From Muriicola jejuensis (GTDB taxonomy: Bacteria; Bacteroidota; Bacteroidia; Flavobacteriales; Flavobacteriaceae): DNA of 64,000 nt. Where the stretch lies: positions 62,001 through 126,000 of the forward strand of contig NZ_JAABOP010000003.1 in the NCBI RefSeq assembly GCF_010671595.1, given 5' to 3'. The notes under the pieces are model-generated. The model searched no databases, had not been told where the DNA came from, and saw only the letters and a program-made list of their open reading frames with translations. The position numbers and the translations under genes are program-made. Positions 35,055-44,437 of this stretch are shown here, piece after piece (the first letter of the stretch is position 1; the number at the start of each line of letters is the position of its first letter).

Positions 35055-36599
35055 ATGACAAATGTCAATAAGGATGCCTTGTTTGTCCTGGTCAAGTCCC
35101 TTTCGAAGTCCGAAAAGAGGCAGTTTAAGCTCTATGTGGGCAGGCTGGGGGTGAATACGGATGCCAAATTTCTGGCCCTTTTCAACCTGATGGACAAGAT
35201 GAAAGCGTATGATGAAAAGACCATCCTCTCCAGCGGCATTGTGAAAAAGGCCCAGTTGAGCAACCTGAAGGCCCATCTCTACAAGCAGATCCTGGTCAGC
35301 CTTCGACTCAATCCCGTGAACCAGAATATCAGGGTGCAATTGAGGGAACAGCTCGATTTTGCCACCATCCTCTATCAAAAAGGTCTGTACAAGCAAAGTC
35401 TCAAGATCCTCGATAAGGTTAAGTGGACGGCCATAGAGAATGAGGAAAAGAACATTGCCTATGAGATCGTGGAGCTCGAAAAGATCATAGAGACCCAGTA
35501 CATCACCCGCAGTATCCCAGACAGGGCCGACGAACTGGCTGTACAGGCCAAGACCCTGTCCGAGCAGAATGTGATGACCAGCAAGTTATCCAACCTCTCC
35601 CTGCAATTGTACAGTATGATGCTCAAGGTAGGATATGTGCGGAACGAAGAGGACCTGGCCCGCGTGAAGACGTATTTCGATTCCCACCTCCCGACCTATG
35701 ACATCAATACCCTGGGATTCCGGGAAAAGCTTTGGTTGTACAAGGCTCATTTGTGGTATAGTTTCCTGACCCAGGATTTTCTCTCCTGCTACAAATACGC
35801 CAGTAAATGGGTAGATCTGTTCTACGAGTATGAGGAGATGATAGGGCTGAACCCGGTCTTTTTCCTGAAGGGGAATCATTACCTGCTGGAATCCCTTTTT
35901 TACGTCAAATACGCCTCACAATTCGAAAGCGTTCTGGAGAACATGGAAAAAACGGTCGCTAAAAAAGACTTCCCATCCAATGATAACATCGCATCCCTGA
36001 GTTTCCTCTACATCAATGCGAATAAGCTAAACCTGCATTTTTTGAAAGGCACTTTCGACAAGGGATTGTACCTCGTCCGCATCATAGAGTACGGTATCAA
36101 CAAACACAGGGACCGCATAGATGAGCACCACATCATGGTATTTTACTACAAGATCGCCTGTCTGTACTTCGGGGTGGGGGATAATAAGAACTGCATCGTC
36201 TACCTGAAAAAGATCATCAATAACAAGAACCTCAAGATGAGGGAAGACCTCATGTGCTTCGCCAGGGTCCTCAGCCTGGTGGCCCATTACGAGGCCGGGA
36301 TGGACTACCACCTGGAGGTGCAGTTGAAGAGCACCTACAAGTTCCTGCTCAAAATGAACGATCTCCACGAGGTGCAAAAAGAGATGATCAAATTCCTGAG
36401 AAACCTCGGGAACATTTACCCCAATGACCTCAGGGCGGAATTCCAGAATTTGTACGACCGGCTCAAACCCCTGGAAGACCATCCCTACGAAAAAAGGGCC
36501 TTTTTATATCTGGATATCCTTTCCTGGCTGGAAAGTCACCTGGAGAACAAACCCGTGGCCCAGGTGATCCGTGAGAAGGCCTTGTCTGTCCTCAGATAG
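35055..36599 (+). CDS. Conserved TPR-like helical protein of unknown function
   Basis: A 514-residue cytoplasmic protein without signal or membrane segment. It looks helical throughout, with repeated amphipathic motifs resembling TPR repeats (LYQKGLYKQSLKILDKVKW, YKIACLYFGVGDNKNCIVYLKKII). The N-terminus is well defined (DALFVLVKSLSKSEKRQFKLYVG). I do not recognise a named family. A short palindrome CGCTG-TAAAT-CAGCG (35019-35033) lies just upstream. It is divergent from leuA and convergent with the pseudouridine synthase gene. Confidence 0.72.
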   Translation: MTNVNKDALFVLVKSLSKSEKRQFKLYVGRLGVNTDAKFLALFNLMDKMKAYDEKTILSSGIVKKAQLSNLKAHLYKQILVSLRLNPVNQNIRVQLREQLDFATILYQKGLYKQSLKILDKVKWTAIENEEKNIAYEIVELEKIIETQYITRSIPDRADELAVQAKTLSEQNVMTSKLSNLSLQLYSMMLKVGYVRNEEDLARVKTYFDSHLPTYDINTLGFREKLWLYKAHLWYSFLTQDFLSCYKYASKWVDLFYEYEEMIGLNPVFFLKGNHYLLESLFYVKYASQFESVLENMEKTVAKKDFPSNDNIASLSFLYINANKLNLHFLKGTFDKGLYLVRIIEYGINKHRDRIDEHHIMVFYYKIACLYFGVGDNKNCIVYLKKIINNKNLKMREDLMCFARVLSLVAHYEAGMDYHLEVQLKSTYKFLLKMNDLHEVQKEMIKFLRNLGNIYPNDLRAEFQNLYDRLKPLEDHPYEKRAFLYLDILSWLESHLENKPVAQVIREKALSVLR

Positions 36600-36607
36600 C
36601 CCCGGAT

Positions 36608-37309
36608 CTACAGGCAGGCATTCCAAAGGGGGTCGTCCGGAGGGGCAGCCGTCAATTCCAGCCATTCCTTTTTTACCGGATGTTCGAATCCCAGGCTCCT
36701 GGCGTGCAGGTGGATTCCCCCGTCCGGATTGCTGCGATCAAAGCCGTATTTCAGGTCTCCTTTGATGGGGCAATCCATGGCCGAAAGCTGGGCCCGAATC
36801 TGGTGGTGTCTGCCGGTCATCAGTTCGATCTCCAGCAAGGTATAGCGATCCAGTCGCCTTAAGACCCTGTACCGCAGTTCGGCCTTTTTGCTGCCGGCCA
36901 CCTCGGAGGGGTACGCATAGGATTTGTTCTGTTTGGGATTGCGTTTAAGCCAGTGGACCAGGACCTCCTCCTCTTTTATAGGTGTATTCTTCACAAAGGC
37001 CCAATAGATCTTCCGGGTTTCTTTTGAAGCGAACAACTTGTTCATCCGCGTCAGGGCCTTGGAGGTACGCGCGAATACCACCACCCCGGTGGTGGGCCTG
37101 TCGAGTCGGTGTGTCACCCCCAGGAAGACCTCCCCGGGTTTGTCGTATTTCTCCTTGATGTAGGCTTTGACGTGTTCACTTAAGGGCGTATCGCCTGTCT
37201 TGTCTCCCTGCACGATATCGCCCACCCTTTTATTGACGGCAATCAGGTGATTGTCTTCATAAAGGATCCGGAGATTGGCGGGATTGGATGTGATCTTGGT
37301 CAGGGACAA
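36608..37309 (-). CDS. RluA-family pseudouridine synthase
   Basis: A 233-residue rRNA or tRNA pseudouridine synthase. The catalytic motif HRLDRPTTG includes D70; DNHLIAVNKRVGDIVQGD and LLEIELMTGRHHQIRAQL are further family blocks. It lacks an S4 domain, as in the short RluA/RluC-like group. The start is TTG at 37309: there is an in-frame stop just upstream and no ATG before the conserved region. It lies 50 bases downstream of panB. Confidence 0.9.
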   Translation of the reverse strand: MSLTKITSNPANLRILYEDNHLIAVNKRVGDIVQGDKTGDTPLSEHVKAYIKEKYDKPGEVFLGVTHRLDRPTTGVVVFARTSKALTRMNKLFASKETRKIYWAFVKNTPIKEEEVLVHWLKRNPKQNKSYAYPSEVAGSKKAELRYRVLRRLDRYTLLEIELMTGRHHQIRAQLSAMDCPIKGDLKYGFDRSNPDGGIHLHARSLGFEHPVKKEWLELTAAPPDDPLWNACL

Positions 37310-37359
37310 AGGTTTGCGAATTGCATTTTAAGGTTGAGGGTCATCCCCGTTCCGGACAT

Positions 37360-38178
37360 TCAGTATTGTTCATCCTCACTTGGGAAGTCGAGTGATTTCA
37401 CATCATTTACATAACGGGAGATCGCGTCGCTCATTTCCTCATAGAGATTCATGTATCGTCTCAGGAACCTGGGATTGAACTCGTGGGTCATACCCAACAG
37501 GTCGTGGATCACGAGTACCTGGCCATCGGCGTGTCGGCCACCCCCTATACCTATGGTAGGGATGGAGATACTCTCAGAGACCTTTTTGGTAAGCGCTGCC
37601 GGTATCTTTTCGAGGACGATGGAAAAACACCCGATCTTTTCCAGCATTTTTGCATCCTCCATAAGTTTCTCCGCCTCGTCTTCCTCCTTGGCCCGGACGG
37701 AGTAGGTGCCGAATTTGTAGATCGACTGGGGGGTAAGGCCCAGGTGCCCCATCACGGGGATGCCCGCATTGAGGATCCTTTTAACGGATTCCCGGATCTC
37801 TTCCCCTCCCTCCAGTTTTACCGCGTGAGCCCCGCTTTCCTTCATGATCCTGATGGCAGACCTGAGGGCTTCCTTGGGATCACTCTGATAACTTCCAAAA
37901 GGGAGGTCTACTACCACCAGGGCTCTGTTCACAGCTCTGATCACAGAGGAAGCGTGGTAGATCATCTGATCGAGTGTGATGGGCAGGGTAGTCTCGTGTC
38001 CGGCCATGACATTACTGGCCGAGTCGCCTACGAGTATGACATCAACCTTTGCGTCATCCACGATCTTCGCCATGGAATAGTCATAGGCCGTGAGCATGGA
38101 GATCTTTTCGCCTTGCTTCTTCATGTCTACGAGCGATTTCACAGTCACTCTTTTGTATTCTTTTTTACCGACAGACAT
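37360..38178 (-). CDS. panB: 3-methyl-2-oxobutanoate hydroxymethyltransferase
   Basis: A 272-residue enzyme of pantothenate (and so coenzyme A) synthesis: it adds a hydroxymethyl group from methylene-tetrahydrofolate to 2-oxoisovalerate. Diagnostic blocks are [48 protein letters not shown] and [18 protein letters not shown]. Length is normal. It is the first gene of a two-gene minus-strand unit with the pseudouridine synthase and is divergent from the gene at 38273. Confidence 0.96.
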   Translation of the reverse strand: MSVGKKEYKRVTVKSLVDMKKQGEKISMLTAYDYSMAKIVDDAKVDVILVGDSASNVMAGHETTLPITLDQMIYHASSVIRAVNRALVVVDLPFGSYQSDPKEALRSAIRIMKESGAHAVKLEGGEEIRESVKRILNAGIPVMGHLGLTPQSIYKFGTYSVRAKEEDEAEKLMEDAKMLEKIGCFSIVLEKIPAALTKKVSESISIPTIGIGGGRHADGQVLVIHDLLGMTHEFNPRFLRRYMNLYEEMSDAISRYVNDVKSLDFPSEDEQY

Positions 38179-38272
38179 AGTAGTTCATTTGCCGGATAAA
38201 TGTAAGGAGAAAAGATCAATTGGGGATTAATGTGTACTTTCGGGTGTAACACAGATCCATAAGAAATTCGGG

Positions 38273-38731
38273 ATGAGAAGTATTTTGATCGCAGTGATGC
38301 TGTTTACCCTGTGGACGGGACAGGGACAGCAAGACGCTGACACATCGGTAAAAATGGCCATTGAGAAATTTTTTGAAGCCTTCCACACCCGGGACTCCGT
38401 ATCCCTGCGTCAAATGGTCTCCTCAGGTATCCGGATGCAGACGGTGGGAAAATCATCCACCGGGGCCGATAGTGTTCAGACGGTTCCTTTTGGCAACTTT
38501 CTAAGGTCGATCGCAAGTATCCCGGATTCGGTGATCATCGAAGAGCGCCTCAGCTCCATCTCGGTCAGGACAGATGGCAGTCTTGCCCAGGCATGGACTC
38601 CCTACACCTTTTACGTCAATGGCAACCTCAGCCATTGCGGGGCCAATGCCTTCCAGTTATTTCGGGAAAAAGGAACCTGGAAGATCTTCCACATTATTGA
38701 TACCCGCAGGAGAGAAGGATGTGACGAATAG
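38273..38731 (+). CDS. Exported NTF2/SnoaL-like protein
   Basis: A 152-residue protein with a signal peptide that ends near GQGQQ. The mature part fits the NTF2-like alpha+beta cone: helix AIEKFFEAFHTRDSVSLRQMVSS, strands around VIIEERLSSISVR and LAQAWTPYTFYVNG, and the final strand FREKGTWKIFHIIDTRRR. Such folds bind small molecules or act as enzymes, so the function is open. It ends 184 bases before dnaK. Confidence 0.72.
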   Translation: MRSILIAVMLFTLWTGQGQQDADTSVKMAIEKFFEAFHTRDSVSLRQMVSSGIRMQTVGKSSTGADSVQTVPFGNFLRSIASIPDSVIIEERLSSISVRTDGSLAQAWTPYTFYVNGNLSHCGANAFQLFREKGTWKIFHIIDTRRREGCDE

Positions 38732-38825
38732 GATGATGATATCCTCAAAGCCTTAATTCTTCCGACTTTTTATTTCTACAACACCTAATTATCAGGGGAT
38801 TCAGTCAAATGCGCCACAGACAATG

Positions 38826-38865
38826 TGACAACCTGTCAGTTTTATGGGGTTGGCACTATGTTTGA
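38826..38865 (+). promoter_or_regulatory. Heat-shock-type promoter region of dnaK
   Basis: TGACA-ACC-TGTCA (38826-38838) is an inverted repeat. TGGCAC (38851-38856), five bases, then TTGA (38862-38865) resembles the -24/-12 layout of sigma-54 promoters, with GG and GA 10 bases apart where GG and GC are usual. TATGTTTG (38857-38864) also fits the ordinary TAnnTTTG -7 element, with no TTG at the right distance. Either reading places transcription start near 38876. Confidence 0.5.
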
Positions 38866-38915
38866 CATTTCTGTTAGCGAAAAACGTTTGAATCCATTAA
38901 TAAAAAAACGATAAA

Positions 38916-40823
38916 ATGAGTAAAATTATTGGGATAGATTTGGGTACGACCAACTCCTGCGTCTCCGTCATGGAAGGAAATGAGCCGGTCGTGATCCCGA
39001 ACGCCGAAGGAAAACGGACTACGCCCTCCGTAATCGCTTTTGTGGAAGGTGGTGAGATCAAAGTTGGGGATCCAGCCAAGAGACAGGCGGTCACCAACCC
39101 GCACAAGACCATTTACTCCATCAAAAGGTTTATGGGGAACAAATATTCCGAATCCAGGAAAGAAGCAGAAAGGGTTCCTTATAAAGTGGAGAAGGGAGAT
39201 AACGACACCCCCAGGGTGAATATAGACGGCCGTCTGTACACCCCTCAGGAATTGTCGGCTATGATCCTCCAAAAAATGAAGAAGACCGCCGAGGATTATC
39301 TTGGCCAGACCGTAAGCAGGGCTGTGATCACCGTTCCTGCCTACTTTAACGATGCCCAGAGGCAGGCCACCAAGGAGGCCGGTGAGATCGCCGGTCTGAA
39401 GGTGGAGAGGATCATCAACGAGCCCACAGCGGCTTCCCTTGCCTATGGACTCGACAAAAAGCACAAGGACCAGAAGATCGTTGTATTCGACTTCGGAGGT
39501 GGTACGCACGACGTATCCATCCTCGAATTGGGCGATGGGGTATTCGAGGTGTTGTCGACAGACGGGGATACCCATCTGGGCGGAGATGACGTGGACCAGA
39601 AGATCATCGACTGGCTGGCAGAAGAATTCAAGAAGGAAGAAGACATCGACCTGAGAAAAGACCCAATGGCGTTACAGCGTTTGAGGGAAGCTGCTGAAAA
39701 GGCCAAGATCGAATTGTCTAGTTCTACTCAGACCGAGATCAACCTGCCCTATGTCACAGCGACGGCCACCGGGCCTAAACACCTGGTCAGGACCCTTGCC
39801 AGGGCCAAATTCGAACAGCTGATCGCAGACCTGGTCAAAAGAACCATCGCACCCTGTGAGACCGCGCTGAAAGCAGCCGGGCTCTCTAAAAGCGACATAG
39901 ACGAGATCATCCTGGTTGGTGGATCCACAAGGATCCCTGCCGTTCAGGAGGCGGTCGAGAAGTTCTTTGGGAAAAAACCTTCCAAAGGAGTGAACCCCGA
40001 TGAGGTGGTTGCCATTGGGGCAGCCATACAGGGAGGTGTGCTAACAGGGGATGTTAAGGATGTTCTCCTGCTAGACGTAACACCCCTCTCCCTCGGTATT
40101 GAGACTATGGGAGGCGTGATGACCAAGCTGATCGAAGCGAACACGACCATCCCTACCAAGAAATCGCAGATCTTTTCCACGGCTGCCGATAACCAGCCTT
40201 CTGTGGAGATCCACGTGTTGCAGGGAGAAAGGCCCATGGCGACAGACAATAAGACCATCGGGCGATTCCACCTGGACGGCATCCCACCTGCACCAAGGGG
40301 TACGCCACAGATCGAGGTGACCTTCGATATCGACGCCAACGGGATCATCAAGGTGACTGCCACAGACAAGGCCACCAATAAGACCCAGGATATTCGGATC
40401 GAAGCCTCTTCAGGTCTGACCGAGGAAGAGATTGAAAAGATGAAAGCAGAGGCCGAAGCCAATGCGGAAGCTGATAAAAAGGCCAAGGAAAAGGCAGACA
40501 AGCTCAATGAGGCAGATGCCATGATCTTCCAGACCGAAAAACAACTCGGAGAATTCGGCGACAAACTGTCTGATGACAAGAAGAAGCCAATAGAATCTGC
40601 TCTCGAGGAGTTGAAAAAGGCTTATGAAACCAAGGATGTGGAGAAGATCACCCCTGCATTGGAGAAGATCAACGAAGCATGGAAAGTGGCTTCTGAGGAA
40701 ATGTACAAAGCCCAGGCCGCTGCCCAGGAAGGCGGACCTACCTCTAATGGGGAACAGGCCTCAGCCGAAGGCGCCAAAGAAGGAGATAATGTGGAGGATG
40801 TAGATTTTGAGGAAGTGAAGTAG
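38916..40823 (+). CDS. dnaK: Chaperone DnaK (Hsp70)
   Basis: A 635-residue Hsp70. GIDLGTTNS is at residues 6-14; the ATPase domain has [17 protein letters not shown] and the phosphate-2 loop [13 protein letters not shown]; the substrate domain begins at [17 protein letters not shown]; the lid ends in an acidic tail, EDVDFEEVK. Length is typical. ClpB in the same window would be its disaggregation partner; grpE and dnaJ are not adjacent. The candidate promoter region and a strong terminator bracket it as a single-gene unit. Confidence 0.98.
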   Translation: MSKIIGIDLGTTNSCVSVMEGNEPVVIPNAEGKRTTPSVIAFVEGGEIKVGDPAKRQAVTNPHKTIYSIKRFMGNKYSESRKEAERVPYKVEKGDNDTPRVNIDGRLYTPQELSAMILQKMKKTAEDYLGQTVSRAVITVPAYFNDAQRQATKEAGEIAGLKVERIINEPTAASLAYGLDKKHKDQKIVVFDFGGGTHDVSILELGDGVFEVLSTDGDTHLGGDDVDQKIIDWLAEEFKKEEDIDLRKDPMALQRLREAAEKAKIELSSSTQTEINLPYVTATATGPKHLVRTLARAKFEQLIADLVKRTIAPCETALKAAGLSKSDIDEIILVGGSTRIPAVQEAVEKFFGKKPSKGVNPDEVVAIGAAIQGGVLTGDVKDVLLLDVTPLSLGIETMGGVMTKLIEANTTIPTKKSQIFSTAADNQPSVEIHVLQGERPMATDNKTIGRFHLDGIPPAPRGTPQIEVTFDIDANGIIKVTATDKATNKTQDIRIEASSGLTEEEIEKMKAEAEANAEADKKAKEKADKLNEADAMIFQTEKQLGEFGDKLSDDKKKPIESALEELKKAYETKDVEKITPALEKINEAWKVASEEMYKAQAAAQEGGPTSNGEQASAEGAKEGDNVEDVDFEEVK

Positions 40824-40843
40824 TTCTCCACGTATGATTACTG

Positions 40844-40874
40844 AAGAGGCAGCGGAAGCTGCCTCTTTTTTTTT
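40844..40874 (+). terminator. Rho-independent terminator of dnaK
   Basis: A 10-bp perfect stem (40844-40853 with 40858-40867), loop GGAA, followed by a run of nine T (40866-40874). Confidence 0.93.
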
Positions 40875-40924
40875 CGGCATGTATTTTGTTTTTCCATCCG
40901 GAAAGAAGGTGTAATTTTGATTCG

Positions 40925-41890
40925 ATGAATGTAAAGAATTACGGAATATCTGTGCTTTCGGGAATATTAACACTTCTCCTGCTGTGGATGTCTATTTCCG
41001 TCCAGTCCCAGGAACCCAAGGTCTTTACCACTTCAGACTTTGGCCTTTCCGGCAAGGTTAAGCGGTGCCTGGTCATCACGGATTACGGTAAGGAAGCATT
41101 CGATTTCAGGGAAGACGGATTGCTGCAGAAGATCACTACCGTGTACAGTGAAACGGATTACGACCTCACATTTTACCGATATAAGGACGGATCGCTTTCA
41201 GAAAAAAGGATCGAAAATTACAGGGATGACAAGCTGGATCGTCAGACTTCCATCGCTCACATCTTTAAAGTGGATACACTTGATGGTAAGGTCCGGAGGG
41301 AACAGATCTATTCGTATCAAAAGGAATTTCTCGACCAGTTCGAGTATTCCTACGACTCTAACGGGAATCTGATTGCCGTGACGCGTACCTCCAATGAGGG
41401 GATTGATGACACTCGGATAACTTATGACACACTTAAAGGGGAAGTGACAAGGACCACCTATGTGAACGGCATCATCGAAAGGTCCGTGCGCACCTCAGAA
41501 AAACGGGAAAAGGACCGTATCCTTCGTGAAGAACTCATCAAGGAATACCTCAATGGGGAACCTTTTCGGGCTACGGAGACCATAAGTGACACCCTCGGCA
41601 GGAAGGTCAGGGAAATGGAATATTCCTATGATGCCGACCAAAGTTCTTTTGTCAGGGCTATGGAAGTGCTATTTACCTACGACGAACAAGGGTTTCTAAA
41701 GACCCGGTTTCAAAAATCGGGCAAACAGGAAAGCAGGCAGGAGTACATTTACCAGTTCGATGCCCATAACCCTCCTAACTGGACCAAGGAAATTATCTCG
41801 CCCCAAAACCAGTACACGACCCGAAGGATCACCTATTACGAAGAAAAGTTGCCTGAAAGCAATGCTGAAGGGAACAAAAAGGGAAGTTGA
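40925..41890 (+). CDS. Exported protein with YD/RHS-like repeat pattern
   Basis: A 321-residue exported protein; the signal peptide ends near VQSQ. The mature part has a loose repeat of strand-turn units with tyrosine-aspartate and glycine-asparagine turns (FEYSYDSNGNLIAVTR, REMEYSYDADQSSFV, EVLFTYDEQGFLKTRF, EYIYQFDAHNPPN), as in RHS/YD-repeat proteins. There is no toxin-like C-terminal domain, and it is far shorter than RHS toxins. I used ATG 40925 over an in-frame extension to 40886. A -7 element TAATTTTG lies at 40912-40919, close to the start. Confidence 0.68.
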   Translation: MNVKNYGISVLSGILTLLLLWMSISVQSQEPKVFTTSDFGLSGKVKRCLVITDYGKEAFDFREDGLLQKITTVYSETDYDLTFYRYKDGSLSEKRIENYRDDKLDRQTSIAHIFKVDTLDGKVRREQIYSYQKEFLDQFEYSYDSNGNLIAVTRTSNEGIDDTRITYDTLKGEVTRTTYVNGIIERSVRTSEKREKDRILREELIKEYLNGEPFRATETISDTLGRKVREMEYSYDADQSSFVRAMEVLFTYDEQGFLKTRFQKSGKQESRQEYIYQFDAHNPPNWTKEIISPQNQYTTRRITYYEEKLPESNAEGNKKGS

Positions 41891-41892
41891 AC

Positions 41893-42594
41893 TTACTTCT
41901 TAGAACATTCCAGGAGGGCAAAAAGGGCCTTGTTGTGCAGTGCAACCACCTGGGACATGTAGAATGATCGGATGGAATACACACTTTCTGCCTGAAGATC
42001 CTCGTCCGTTTTGGTCTTTCGGTCCATCACGATCTGCCTGGCCCTTTCACATTCAAAGACAGCAGCCAGTTTCTCAATGGATTTTTGAATGTTAGCGAGC
42101 TCATCTTCGGCTGTCTGCCTGATGCTTAATTTGGTATCCCATTCCTCTGAATTTGGAGATTCATCGTCCATAGATGGACCCGAACCTGAAAGGGTTAGGC
42201 TTTCCTGAGGCGCAGCGGACTGTTGAGGCTCCTCATCCAGGGCACACATATCCAGGTTGTATAGGACCTTTTCCACATCTTCAAGCGCTCTTTTGGTAAA
42301 ATATCGCCCATTATCCCATTTATCCTGGCTGAGAGCCGTCTTCAGGTTCTCAATCCCATTCAGGATAGGATCACCGGCTTTAGGGCATCCGCAGGTCTCA
42401 TTTTCATCCCTGGCCTTTTCAAGGGCCGAGAGAGCTCTTTCGGCGTAGTATTGCTGATGTTCAAAATTGTTGGCCTCCATGGATTTTTTAGCGTGAGAAA
42501 GAGAGTATCCGGCTGAGGCATAGGCATTCGTGCAATTGGCGAAGCCGGCAGCATAACAAAGGGTCATGGCCAGCAGGAATATTGTTTTTTTCAT
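41893..42594 (-). CDS. Exported helical protein of unknown function
   Basis: A 233-residue exported protein. The signal peptide is MKKTIFLLAMTLCYAAGFA. The mature protein is helical, with heptad-like stretches (SLSHAKKSMEANNFEHQQYYAERALSAL is in two parts around residues 33-60, and SIEKLAAVFECERARQIV near 190). It contains several cysteines (including CGCPK) and an acidic, Ser/Pro-rich linker in the middle. I do not recognise a family. I used ATG 42594. It is convergent with the YD-like gene (2-base gap). Confidence 0.66.
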   Translation of the reverse strand: MKKTIFLLAMTLCYAAGFANCTNAYASAGYSLSHAKKSMEANNFEHQQYYAERALSALEKARDENETCGCPKAGDPILNGIENLKTALSQDKWDNGRYFTKRALEDVEKVLYNLDMCALDEEPQQSAAPQESLTLSGSGPSMDDESPNSEEWDTKLSIRQTAEDELANIQKSIEKLAAVFECERARQIVMDRKTKTDEDLQAESVYSIRSFYMSQVVALHNKALFALLECSKK

Positions 42595-42751
42595 GGGAAG
42601 CGAACTTGGATAGGATCTGTTTTTCTTTTGTAAGATAATGGATAGTAACAACGACCGGGGGCCTGTGATTATTGCCCAGATTTAACTTAATGTACTACCG
42701 GGGAGATATAATATGCCACAGGAACCGTAGGAGTAATAATCAGAGCCCTGA

Positions 42752-43318
42752 TTAAAGGGATCTGCGGGCCTTCTCCCACTCTGTAGGAAAAAGACCGTAA
42801 CAACAAGTGTCCCGCTTGAAGCCATCGGTGAGGTATACATTCCGTCTCAGAATCCCTTCGAGAACGGCCCCCAGTTTCTCAACTGCCTTTCTGGAAGGCG
42901 TGTTCCGCTCGTCTATTCGAAATTCGATCTTTTCGAAATGCAGTTCGCCAAAGGCGAAATCGATCATGAGTCGCTTCATCTCCGTGTTGAGTCCGGTCCC
43001 CTGAAATTCACGGCCGATCCAGGTAGACCCGATATGCACCACCCTGTTATCCCAGTCGATGTTCATAAAGCGCGTACACCCTGCGGTATTCCCCGATCTT
43101 TTGTCCAAGACCAAAAAGGGAATAGCAGTCTTTTGTTCCCGCTGTACCAAAGCGTTTGAAACATAGGCCGCCAGATCCTCTTCCGAATCGATTTTGGAAG
43201 GGGAGTACCTGATCAGACCCTTTTGGAGGGCGATTGGGAGTAAATTTCCGACGTGTGTCCGGGAGAGCGGCAGGAGGGAGACGCGGTCATTTTCAAGGCG
43301 GATCTCATCCAGGTTCAC
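42752..43318 (-). CDS. GNAT family N-acetyltransferase (RimJ/RimL type)
   Basis: A 188-residue acetyltransferase. The acetyl-CoA binding region is REFQGTGLNTEMKRLMIDFAF, followed by KIEFRIDERNTPSRKAVEKLGAVLEGILRR, which is typical of the RimJ/RimL subgroup that acetylates ribosomal proteins or small molecules. The substrate is not predictable. It overlaps the stop of the upstream hydrolase gene by 4 bases, so the two are coupled. Confidence 0.88.
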   Translation of the reverse strand: MNLDEIRLENDRVSLLPLSRTHVGNLLPIALQKGLIRYSPSKIDSEEDLAAYVSNALVQREQKTAIPFLVLDKRSGNTAGCTRFMNIDWDNRVVHIGSTWIGREFQGTGLNTEMKRLMIDFAFGELHFEKIEFRIDERNTPSRKAVEKLGAVLEGILRRNVYLTDGFKRDTCCYGLFPTEWEKARRSL

Positions 43319-43950
43319 GGGAGACGGTTTATGAGTTCTTTCCTGATTTCGTGTGTGCCATCAAAGACTTCCACCACCGCTCTTCCTTTAAACAGGGTTT
43401 GTATCTTCTCTTTTTCCAGCTCCCATCGCTCAAGGGAAATGTATTCATCCCGGTTTCCCACGATGACTTTGATCCCGGTGTGATCGTTTAGATGGACAAC
43501 ATCCGAAGGTTTAATTTCCTCCGGGATGCCCCCGGCGTATAAGATGAGATGGTCACACAGGATTTTCCTCCTCGCCAGCCATCGCGTGGCAATGGAAACC
43601 CCTTGGGAGAAGCCAAAGACTACGAGTTTGATCCCTTTTGGAAGGGACAGTCCAGCCATCATGGCATCGAGATAAGAGAGGATATTCTCGATCTCCAGTT
43701 CCGTATCTTCCTTGGTGAGCCATGAAGCACCTACGTGTTTAAAGTGTTTGTCCAGATAGTATTTGGAGGGTGCCTGAGGCGCCACCAGAAAATGCCTTTC
43801 GGGATCCAGTCCGTCAAAATACTTGAGAAAATATCTGCTGAGGTACCCCATTCCGTGGAATAGTATCCAGACATGAGTGGTTTTGGAGGTAAGCTCATTT
43901 TGGGTCGATACCGTGTTCCGGGCGGGGTAGGCCACTTCTTTTACTTCCAA
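43315..43950 (-). CDS. Alpha/beta hydrolase (phospholipase/carboxylesterase type)
   Basis: A 211-residue cytoplasmic serine hydrolase. The nucleophile elbow is GFSQG, the oxyanion region ILFHGMGYLSRYF, and the catalytic histidine is probably in VFDGTHEIRKE. The size and motifs fit the phospholipase/carboxylesterase (YpfH/YsfB-like) family. It is next to the menaquinone cluster but divergent from it; it does not resemble MenH. It is coupled to the GNAT gene downstream. Confidence 0.86.
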   Translation of the reverse strand: MEVKEVAYPARNTVSTQNELTSKTTHVWILFHGMGYLSRYFLKYFDGLDPERHFLVAPQAPSKYYLDKHFKHVGASWLTKEDTELEIENILSYLDAMMAGLSLPKGIKLVVFGFSQGVSIATRWLARRKILCDHLILYAGGIPEEIKPSDVVHLNDHTGIKVIVGNRDEYISLERWELEKEKIQTLFKGRAVVEVFDGTHEIRKELINRLP

Positions 43951-44014
43951 GGGTAATTCGGTATTAGGGCTTTACAGTTGCTGCTGAATGCTTAATTTTG
44001 CTAAAAATAAGAAA

Positions 44015-44437
44015 ATGAGCGATCATAAAGCGAAAATCCTTCAGGTGTGCAATGAGATCCGAAAGAACACCCTGATGGAAACCCTGGAGATAGAATATGT
44101 GGATGTGGGAGAGAATTTCCTGATCGCCAGGATGCCGGTAAGTCCGAAGGTCCACCAGCCGGATGGGGTCCTCCACGGTGGGGCGACTGTAGCACTTGCC
44201 GAGAGTGTAGGCAGTGCGGCATCCTATGTTTTCCTTGATGGTTCTTCATTTTTTGTGAGGGGGATTGAGATCGCCGCCAACCACGTAAGGAGTGTGCGGG
44301 AAGGCTGGGTGTATGCCAAAGCCAGTATTGTCCACAAGGGCAGGACCACACAGTTGTGGGAGATCCGGATCACGGACGCGGATGACCATCTCATTTCACT
44401 TTGTAAACTCACCACCATTGCCCTCCCCAAAAAATAA
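44015..44437 (+). CDS. Hotdog thioesterase, possible DHNA-CoA thioesterase
   Basis: A 140-residue PaaI-type thioesterase. The active-site region is VHQPDGVLHGGATVALAESVGSAASY; a helix and strands follow (FFVRGIEIAANHVRSVREGWVYAKA). It opens the menaquinone cluster, directly before menF. A thioesterase is needed to hydrolyse 1,4-dihydroxy-2-naphthoyl-CoA in this pathway, so it may serve as MenI, but the family is broad. I used ATG 44015 because the -7-like TAATTTTG (43993-44000) lies inside the alternative reading from 43988. Confidence 0.82.
   Translation: MSDHKAKILQVCNEIRKNTLMETLEIEYVDVGENFLIARMPVSPKVHQPDGVLHGGATVALAESVGSAASYVFLDGSSFFVRGIEIAANHVRSVREGWVYAKASIVHKGRTTQLWEIRITDADDHLISLCKLTTIALPKK

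Noticed and set aside
36680-36695. A tRNA-like TTCGAATCC string
   Set aside because: It lies in the conserved pseudouridine synthase gene and has no cloverleaf around it.
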